DNA from: Prescottella agglutinans
GTDB lineage: Bacteria > Actinomycetota > Actinomycetes > Mycobacteriales > Mycobacteriaceae
Assembly: GCF_004011865.1 (NCBI RefSeq)
Contig: NZ_RKLP01000006.1
Span: 186,001-250,000 of the forward strand
Direction: 5' to 3'
Length of the DNA stretch: 64,000 nt
Both the position numbers and the translations under genes were made by a program. The notes under the pieces are model-generated. The model worked only from the letters and a program-made list of their open reading frames with translations. It ran no database searches and was not told where the DNA came from. This document shows, one piece after another, positions 58,868 to 64,000 of this stretch. The stretch's first letter is position 1. Each line of letters begins with the position of its first letter.

Positions 58868-60030
58868 TGCGTGAACTCCTGCGTACTCGCGGGATCCTGG
58901 TTGCTCTGCTCATGGGTGCCACCACGTTCGGTGGGTGGTCGCTGCTGCTGCCGGTCGTCCCGCTGGCCATCGCCGACGGCGGAGGCTCCGACGCCGCCGC
59001 GGGCGCCTCGACGGCCGTGTTCATGGCGACGACGGTGGCCACCCAGCTGAAGGTGCCGGCCCTGCTGCGCCGCTACGGTTACCGGGCCGTGCTCGCGATC
59101 GGCTGTGTGCTGCTCGGGCCGCCGTCCCTCGCCTTCCTGTGGAGCACGGCGACCGCCCCCGCACTGGTCATCTCCGCGGTCCGCGGCATCGGATTCGGTC
59201 TGGTCACCGTCGCCGGGATCGGACTGCTGGCCGAGTTGGCCCCGCGAAAGCTGCTCGGCCGCGTCACCGGCGCGAACGGTGTCGCGATCGCGGCGGCCCA
59301 GATGATCGTCCTGCCGCTCGGTCTCGCGCTCTACGAGTCGGGGTCCAGCACGGCGGTCTTCGTACTGGGCGCGCTGATCCCCACGCTGTCGCTCGTGACG
59401 ATCACGCGGCTACCCGCGGTCGCGAAGCCGGGGCTGCCGACGGGGCGCAAGGGGCTGCCGGTGAAAGTGCTGCTGGTCCCGTGCGTCTCGATGTTCGTCG
59501 TCGCAGCCGCATACGGCGGCATGTCCTCGCTGCTCCCGATCGCCACCGAGAGCCGCGCCGCGATCGCCGGATTCGCGCTGTCGGCGGCGGCCGGCGCCAT
59601 GCTGGTCGGCCGCTACGGGGCGGGTGTGATCGCCGACCGTATCGGTGCGGGACGGACGCTGGTGCCTGCGCTGGTGTCCGCGGCGGCCGGGATGGGTCTG
59701 CTGGCGCTCGCGGTGGCGGGCATCGGCGGCGACGTCGTGCTCGTCCTGGGTGCCATGGCCTTCGGCGGCGGATTCGGCGCCGTCCAGAACGAGGCGCTGC
59801 TCACGCTGCTCGCGTCGGCCGGCCCCGATCGGGTGGGTGCGGCGAGCGCCGCGTGGAACATCGCGTACGACGGCGGCACGGGCGTCGGCGCGCTCGCACT
59901 CGGCGTGGTCGCGGGACTGGCGGGTTACCCGGCGGTGTTCACGTTCGCCTCGATCGCCGCCCTGGCCGTCGCACCCGCCGCCCTGGCGGCGCGGGGGCCC
60001 GGCCCGGTCCCCGATAGAGTTTCCCCATGA
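58867..60030 (+). CDS. MFS transporter within the his operon
   Basis: A 387-residue transporter with about 12 spans. [22 protein letters not shown] is the first; the protein ends soon after a last span around [16 protein letters not shown]. It overlaps the small membrane protein by one base and hisH by four (ATGA). MFS genes at this place in his operons of Corynebacterium and relatives suggest export of histidine or an intermediate, but this is not demonstrated. No signal peptide. Confidence 0.87.
   Translation: MRELLRTRGILVALLMGATTFGGWSLLLPVVPLAIADGGGSDAAAGASTAVFMATTVATQLKVPALLRRYGYRAVLAIGCVLLGPPSLAFLWSTATAPALVISAVRGIGFGLVTVAGIGLLAELAPRKLLGRVTGANGVAIAAAQMIVLPLGLALYESGSSTAVFVLGALIPTLSLVTITRLPAVAKPGLPTGRKGLPVKVLLVPCVSMFVVAAAYGGMSSLLPIATESRAAIAGFALSAAAGAMLVGRYGAGVIADRIGAGRTLVPALVSAAAGMGLLALAVAGIGGDVVLVLGAMAFGGGFGAVQNEALLTLLASAGPDRVGAASAAWNIAYDGGTGVGALALGVVAGLAGYPAVFTFASIAALAVAPAALAARGPGPVPDRVSP
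60015..60020 (+). promoter_or_regulatory. Possible internal promoter (-10) before hisH
   Basis: TAGAGT fits TANNNT and ends six bases before the hisH ATG at 60027. A secondary, leaderless start of hisH transcription inside the operon is possible. Confidence 0.3.
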
Positions 60031-60662
60031 CCGCACGCAAGGTTGCCCTCCTCGATTACGGCTCCGGAAATCTCCACTCGGCGCAGCGCGCCCTCGCCCG
60101 CACCGGTGCGCAGATCGAGGTGACCGCCGACCCTCAGGTCGCGCTCGCCGCGGACGGACTCGTCGTGCCCGGCGTCGGCGCCTTCGCCGCGTGCATGGAG
60201 GGCCTGCTGGAGGTCAGGGGTGAGCGGATCATCGGGCAGCGCCTGGCCGGCGGACGCCCGGTCCTGGGCATCTGCGTCGGCATGCAGATCCTCTTCGAGC
60301 GTGGCGTCGAGTTCGGTGTCGAGGCCGAGGGGTGCGGCGAGTGGCCCGGCACCGTCGAACGCCTCGAGGCCGACGTCCTGCCCCACATGGGCTGGAACAC
60401 CGTCGAGGCCCCCGAGGACAGTGTCCTGTTCGCCGGAATGGACCCGGAGACCCGGTTCTACTTCGTGCACTCCTACGGTGTGCGCAAGTGGGAGTTGCCG
60501 CCGTCGGACATCATCGCGCCGCCGAAGCTGACCTGGGCCGAGCACGGCGACCGCTTCCTCGCGGCCGTCGAGAACGGGCCGCTGTCGGCCACCCAGTTCC
60601 ACCCCGAGAAGTCCGGCGACGCCGGCGCCCAGCTGCTGGAGAACTGGGTCCGTAGCCTGTGA
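60027..60662 (+). CDS. hisH: Imidazole glycerol phosphate synthase, glutaminase subunit
   Basis: HisH releases ammonia from glutamine and channels it to HisF. The 211-residue class I glutamine amidotransferase has the nucleophile Cys83 in GICVGMQ and the His192/Glu194 pair in QFHPEKSG. The ATG overlaps the MFS stop by four bases. The GTG start of the next small gene overlaps its stop. Confidence 0.97.
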   Translation: MTARKVALLDYGSGNLHSAQRALARTGAQIEVTADPQVALAADGLVVPGVGAFAACMEGLLEVRGERIIGQRLAGGRPVLGICVGMQILFERGVEFGVEAEGCGEWPGTVERLEADVLPHMGWNTVEAPEDSVLFAGMDPETRFYFVHSYGVRKWELPPSDIIAPPKLTWAEHGDRFLAAVENGPLSATQFHPEKSGDAGAQLLENWVRSL

Positions 60663-60943
60663 CCCGCGACCCCGACGACGACGCGCGCGGGGACCTGTCG
60701 ATCGCTCGGCTCGCGCTCGCGACGATGGGAACCGCCGCCACGGTCCTGGTCGTGGTCGCCGCGGTGATCGTGATTCTGGAACCGGGGCCCGTCGTCGGGC
60801 TCGTGATCGCGCTCGCGGGGGTGGTCGGGGCCATCGCGGGGATGGGTGCGGTATCGAAACGCATGACCAGGCGCGCCTACGGGGACCGGCGAGGTCACCG
60901 TGACGAGCCCGGTGGCGACCCGAAACCCGGACCGGGGCGGTGA
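60659..60943 (+). CDS. Small two-span membrane protein within the his operon
   Basis: A 94-residue protein: acidic start ([13 protein letters not shown]), two spans ([23 protein letters not shown] and [21 protein letters not shown]) and a basic, Pro/Gly-rich tail. The GTG overlaps the hisH stop (GTGA). Its embedding between hisH and hisA shows it is made with the enzymes, but no role is known. Confidence 0.75.
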   Translation: MTRDPDDDARGDLSIARLALATMGTAATVLVVVAAVIVILEPGPVVGLVIALAGVVGAIAGMGAVSKRMTRRAYGDRRGHRDEPGGDPKPGPGR

Positions 60944-60948
60944 CCCAC

Positions 60949-60954
60949 TAGGAT
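60949..60954 (+). promoter_or_regulatory. Possible internal promoter (-10) before hisA
   Basis: TAGGAT fits TANNNT and ends seven bases before the GTG at 60962. The same bases could serve as a weak AGGA ribosome site, so the call is tentative. Confidence 0.3.
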
Positions 60955-60961
60955 CGGCGCA

Positions 60962-61696
60962 GTGAGCCTGGTCCTTTTGCCTGCTGTAGATGTCGCCAAC
61001 GGTGAAGCTGTTCGCCTCGTTCAGGGAGAGGCGGGGAGCGAGACCAGTTACGGTGCGCCCCGCGAAGCCGCCCTCGCGTGGCAGAACGACGGTGCCGAGT
61101 GGGTGCATCTTGTCGACCTCGACGCCGCGTTCGGGCGTGGATCCAACCGTGAGCTGCTGGCCTCCGTCGTCGGCGAGCTCGACGTGAAGGTCGAGCTGTC
61201 CGGTGGTATCCGCGACGACGAGTCCCTCGAGGCCGCTCTCGCGACCGGGTGCGCCCGCGTCAACCTGGGTACCGCCGCCGTCGAGAATCCCGACTGGTGC
61301 GCTCGCGCCATCGCGAAGCACGGCGAGCGCATCGCCGTCGGCCTCGACGTCAAGCTGATCGACGGCGACTACCGCCTGCGCGGCCGCGGCTGGGTCTCCG
61401 ACGGCGGCGACCTGTGGGAGGTCCTCGAGCGTCTCAACCGTGACGGCTGCTCGCGCTACGTCGTCACCGACGTCAGCAAGGACGGCACCCTCACCGGCCC
61501 CAACCTCGAGCTGCTCAGCGCGGTGTGCGCGGCCACCGACGCGCCGGTCGTCGCCTCCGGCGGCGTCTCGACCATCGCCGACCTCGAGGCCATCGCCGGT
61601 CTCGTCGGCCAGGGCGTCGAGGGTTCGATCGTCGGAAAGGCGCTCTACGCCGGACGATTCACGCTCCCCGAGGCGCTGGCCGCGGTCTCGCGCTAG
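60962..61696 (+). CDS. hisA: Phosphoribosyl isomerase (PriA-type HisA)
   Basis: Isomerises ProFAR to PRFAR in histidine synthesis; in many actinobacteria this enzyme (PriA) also replaces TrpF in tryptophan synthesis. The 244-residue TIM barrel has catalytic Asp10 ([10 protein letters not shown]) and Asp174 (TDVSKDG), and the conserved Trp/Arg loop [10 protein letters not shown] near 141-150 seen in PriA. The GTG lies 18 bases after the preceding gene. Confidence 0.95.
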   Translation: MSLVLLPAVDVANGEAVRLVQGEAGSETSYGAPREAALAWQNDGAEWVHLVDLDAAFGRGSNRELLASVVGELDVKVELSGGIRDDESLEAALATGCARVNLGTAAVENPDWCARAIAKHGERIAVGLDVKLIDGDYRLRGRGWVSDGGDLWEVLERLNRDGCSRYVVTDVSKDGTLTGPNLELLSAVCAATDAPVVASGGVSTIADLEAIAGLVGQGVEGSIVGKALYAGRFTLPEALAAVSR

Positions 61697-61710
61697 GAAC
61701 GATCGCCGCG

Positions 61711-62544
61711 ATGAGCCTGCCCCGGGATCCGCTCGAACTGCTCGCGATCGCGAGCGAGGTTCTCGACGGCGTCCGGGACCGGTTCGTCGCGGGGCTCGGC
61801 GCGCCGAGTGCGGTTCGCAAGGGCCCCAAGGACTTCGCGACTGCTGTCGACCTCGAACTCGAGAGGTCGGTGTCGGCAGAACTCGAGCGGCGTACCGGCA
61901 TCGAGGTCCACGGCGAGGAATTCGGCGGTCCCGAACTCTCGAGCGGCGACGTGTGGATCCTCGATCCGATCGACGGCACGTTCAACTACTCGGCGGGCCT
62001 GCCCATCGCGGGCATCCTGCTCGCGCTGCTGCGGGACGGCGTTCCTGTGCTGGGGCTGACCTGGTTGCCGCTGACGGGGGAGCGGTTCGCCGCCGCCGAG
62101 GGCGGGCCGATGTACCGCAACGGGGTCGCCCTGCCGCCGCTCGAACGCAGCGAACTGTCGTCGGCGATGATCGGCTTCGGAGCGTTCAACCTCGACAGCC
62201 GCGGCCGCATCCCGGGCACCTACCGCTTCGACCTGCTCGGTCAGCTGAGCCGCGTCTCGTCCCGGATCCGGATGCACGGATCGACCGGGGCGGATCTCGC
62301 CTACACCGCCGCCGGAATCCTCGGCGGCGCCGTGGTGTTCGGACATCACGTGTGGGACAACGCGGCCGGCGTCGCGCTGGTGCGGGCCGCCGGTGGTGTG
62401 GTCACGGATCTTCGCGGCGACGACTGGCACGTCGGTTCGCGCTCGGTCCTCGCCGCCGCGCCCGGCGTGCACGGCGAACTGCTCGACATTCTCCACTCTC
62501 TGGGCGACCCGGAGGGCAGGCCTGAAGGAGGGCCACCACAATGA
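61711..62544 (+). CDS. impA: Inositol monophosphatase-family phosphatase (ImpA)
   Basis: A 277-residue magnesium-dependent phosphatase. Glu70 in HGEEFGG and the metal motif DPIDGT (85-90) are intact, with the later [15 protein letters not shown] carrying the third aspartate. The place between hisA and hisF is that of impA in mycobacteria and corynebacteria. The histidinol phosphatase of these bacteria (HisN) belongs to the same superfamily, so this protein could act on histidinol phosphate, which otherwise has no phosphatase in the operon, or on inositol phosphate. ATG 61711 was chosen over a longer open frame. Confidence 0.88.
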   Translation: MSLPRDPLELLAIASEVLDGVRDRFVAGLGAPSAVRKGPKDFATAVDLELERSVSAELERRTGIEVHGEEFGGPELSSGDVWILDPIDGTFNYSAGLPIAGILLALLRDGVPVLGLTWLPLTGERFAAAEGGPMYRNGVALPPLERSELSSAMIGFGAFNLDSRGRIPGTYRFDLLGQLSRVSSRIRMHGSTGADLAYTAAGILGGAVVFGHHVWDNAAGVALVRAAGGVVTDLRGDDWHVGSRSVLAAAPGVHGELLDILHSLGDPEGRPEGGPPQ

Positions 62545-63314
62545 CTTTGGCTGTTCGCGTGATCCCGTGCCTCGACGTCGACGCGGGTCGCGTCGTCAAG
62601 GGCGTCAATTTCGAGAACCTGCGGGATGCAGGTGACCCGGTCGAGCTCGCCGCGACGTACGACGCGCAGGGCGCAGACGAGCTGACCTTCCTGGACGTCA
62701 CCGCCTCCAGCGGTGACCGCGGCACGATGCTCGACGTCGTCACCCGCACCGCCGAGCAGGTCTTCATCCCGCTCACCGTCGGTGGCGGCGTGCGGACCGT
62801 CGAGGACGTCGACCGCCTGCTGCGCGCCGGCGCCGACAAGGTCAGCGTCAACACCGCCGCGATCGCCCGCCCGGAGGTGCTGCGGGAGATGTCGGAGCGG
62901 TTCGGTTCGCAGTGCATCGTGCTGTCGGTCGACGCCCGCACCGTTCCGGAGGGGCAGGAGCCCACCCCGTCGGGCTGGGAGGTCACCACGCACGGTGGCA
63001 AGCGCGGCACCGGGATCGACGCCGTCGAGTGGGCGATCCGCGGCGCCGAGTTGGGCGTCGGCGAGATCCTGCTCAACTCGATGGACGCCGACGGCACCAA
63101 AGCCGGCTTCGACCTGAAGATGATCCGGGCCGTCCGTGCCGCGGTGCACGTGCCGGTCATCGCCAGCGGCGGCGCGGGCGCCGTCGAACACTTCGCGCCC
63201 GCCGTCGAGGCAGGCGCCGACGCCGTCCTGGCGGCCAGCGTGTTCCACTTCGGGGACATGACGATCGGGGACGTCAAGGCGTCCATGCGTGCAGAAGGGA
63301 TCACCGTCCGATGA
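62541..63314 (+). CDS. hisF: Imidazole glycerol phosphate synthase, cyclase subunit
   Basis: HisF closes the imidazole ring using ammonia from HisH. The 257-residue TIM barrel begins [22 protein letters not shown] with catalytic Asp12 and has the second catalytic aspartate in [18 protein letters not shown] overlap with impA and with hisI indicates tight coupling. Confidence 0.97.
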   Translation: MTLAVRVIPCLDVDAGRVVKGVNFENLRDAGDPVELAATYDAQGADELTFLDVTASSGDRGTMLDVVTRTAEQVFIPLTVGGGVRTVEDVDRLLRAGADKVSVNTAAIARPEVLREMSERFGSQCIVLSVDARTVPEGQEPTPSGWEVTTHGGKRGTGIDAVEWAIRGAELGVGEILLNSMDADGTKAGFDLKMIRAVRAAVHVPVIASGGAGAVEHFAPAVEAGADAVLAASVFHFGDMTIGDVKASMRAEGITVR

Positions 63315-63658
63315 GCCTCGACCCGTCGATCGCCGCCCGTCTCAAGCGCAACGAGGCCGGGCTGTTCAGTGCCGTCGCGCAGGAGAAGTCCACCGGCGAC
63401 GTCCTGATGGTCGCGTGGATGGACGACGAGGCACTCGCGCGCACCCTCGAGACCCGCAAGGGCACCTACTACTCGCGCTCGCGTCAGCAGTACTGGGTCA
63501 AGGGCGAGACGTCCGGCCACACGCAGTACGTGCACGAGGTGCGCCTCGACTGCGACGGCGACACCGTGCTGCTGATCGTCGACCAGGAGGGTGCCGCGTG
63601 CCACACCGGCACGCACACCTGCTTCGACACGGACGTGCTGCTCGCCGCCGAGTCCTGA
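63311..63658 (+). CDS. hisI: Phosphoribosyl-AMP cyclohydrolase
   Basis: Opens the adenine ring of phosphoribosyl-AMP. The 115-residue monofunctional protein has the magnesium/zinc motif DCDGD (80-84) and the cysteines Cys97 and Cys104 ([11 protein letters not shown]). hisE is not fused; it must lie elsewhere. The ATG overlaps the hisF stop. A 12-base dyad (63659-63670) follows at once and may help end transcription. Confidence 0.97.
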   Translation: MSLDPSIAARLKRNEAGLFSAVAQEKSTGDVLMVAWMDDEALARTLETRKGTYYSRSRQQYWVKGETSGHTQYVHEVRLDCDGDTVLLIVDQEGAACHTGTHTCFDTDVLLAAES

Positions 63659-63675
63659 CGACGATCGTCGGAAGG

Positions 63676-64000
63676 TCATCGTTCGACGACGACGCGGAAG
63701 TGTTCGAGCGATCTGTCGGAGGCGTCCGGGATCTCCATGCCGGCGTCCACACCGCTGCGCAGATAGTCGATTACGGCCTGGCCGAGACGTTCACCCGGGA
63801 CCACCGCGGGAATACCCGGCGGATACGGGGTGATCTGTTCGGCCGCGATGCGTCCGGCGGCGTGGTCGGCGGCGATCATTTCCACGCTGCCGAAGAAGGC
63901 GTCGCGTGGCGATTGCACCGACTCGAGTTGCAACTCCTCGGGACTCGGCAGTGCAATCTGTGGCGGCGGATCGAAGGATGCTGCAGCCCGGGTCACGGAC
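63676..64000 (-). CDS. Ornithine/lysine/arginine decarboxylase-type protein, C-terminal part
   Basis: The last about 108 residues of a gene running leftward into the window. The stretch AAEQITPYPPGIPAVVPGERLGQAVIDYLRSG is the hallmark of the C-terminal domain of fold-type I Orn/Lys/Arg decarboxylases. EMIAADHAAGRIAAEQI precedes it. The PLP domain with the active lysine lies outside the window. It converges on hisI with 17 bases between stops. Relatives also include arginine decarboxylases and PLP proteins of unknown substrate, so the exact activity is open. Confidence 0.8.
   Translation of the reverse strand, partial: SVTRAAASFDPPPQIALPSPEELQLESVQSPRDAFFGSVEMIAADHAAGRIAAEQITPYPPGIPAVVPGERLGQAVIDYLRSGVDAGMEIPDASDRSLEHFRVVVER

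Noticed and set aside
63659-63670. CGACGATCGTCG dyad after hisI as a terminator
   Set aside because: Only 12 bases, so an RNA hairpin would have a four-bp stem; mentioned with hisI but not called.

Overview
The window is GC-rich (well above 60%), gene-dense and uses GTG starts often. Gene content points to a mycolic-acid actinobacterium close to Rhodococcus/Prescottella or Nocardia: pknG-glnH-glnX, bioB with the auxiliary protein BsaP, nadABC with a Nudix-type regulator, a PriA-type HisA, and a cholesterol oxidase. The backbone bioB - bsaP - DUF2567 - Nudix regulator - nadA - nadB - nadC - hisD - hisC - hisB - hisH - hisA - impA - hisF - hisI follows the gene order known from Mycobacterium tuberculosis (Rv1589 to Rv1606 region), with accessory blocks inserted. 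Species assignment is inference.

Region 1 (1-15.4 kb) is accessory: a partial DUF2442 gene, a stand-alone mraY, a tandem pair of NTF2-like genes, small enzymes (alpha/beta hydrolase, VOC protein, Ogt), and a thiamine-diphosphate keto-acid decarboxylase broken by a one-base insertion. Next comes an inducible-looking cluster (MDR reductase, thioesterase, SDR, AraC regulator, ABM monooxygenase-like protein, HSL esterase, MBL hydrolase). Its SDR and ABM promoters share a 62-bp element. The region closes with two genes that look like mobile-element cargo, the first cut by an in-frame TGA.

Region 2 (15.4-25.3 kb) holds a secreted lipase, the pknG-glnH-glnX signalling operon, an SDR, a run of unknown membrane or secreted proteins, and a TetR regulator that best fits BioQ.

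Region 3 (25.3-40.7 kb) holds biotin synthase and its helper, then an inserted block (HTH_42 protein, MFS pump, a hydrolase under a KstR-type operator, a lipoprotein, PlsC/TetR divergent pair, a frame-disrupted kinase-ATPase-LuxR protein), then the regulator-nadABC unit for NAD synthesis.

Region 4 (40.7-55.4 kb) is a second inserted block: a LAL-type LuxR regulator facing a four-gene operon (amidohydrolase, degenerate ABC ATPase, YhgE/Pip-type permease, glutamate decarboxylase), then unknown proteins, a LysE exporter, and an operon of a Tat-exported cholesterol oxidase with a Sec-exported family 1 glycosidase.

Region 5 (55.6-63.7 kb) is a compact histidine operon in which most neighbours overlap by 1-4 bases. 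It carries two small membrane proteins, an MFS transporter and impA among the his genes. A partial ornithine/lysine decarboxylase-type gene converges on it at the right edge. I saw no rRNA, tRNA, CRISPR array, insertion sequence or complete prophage.
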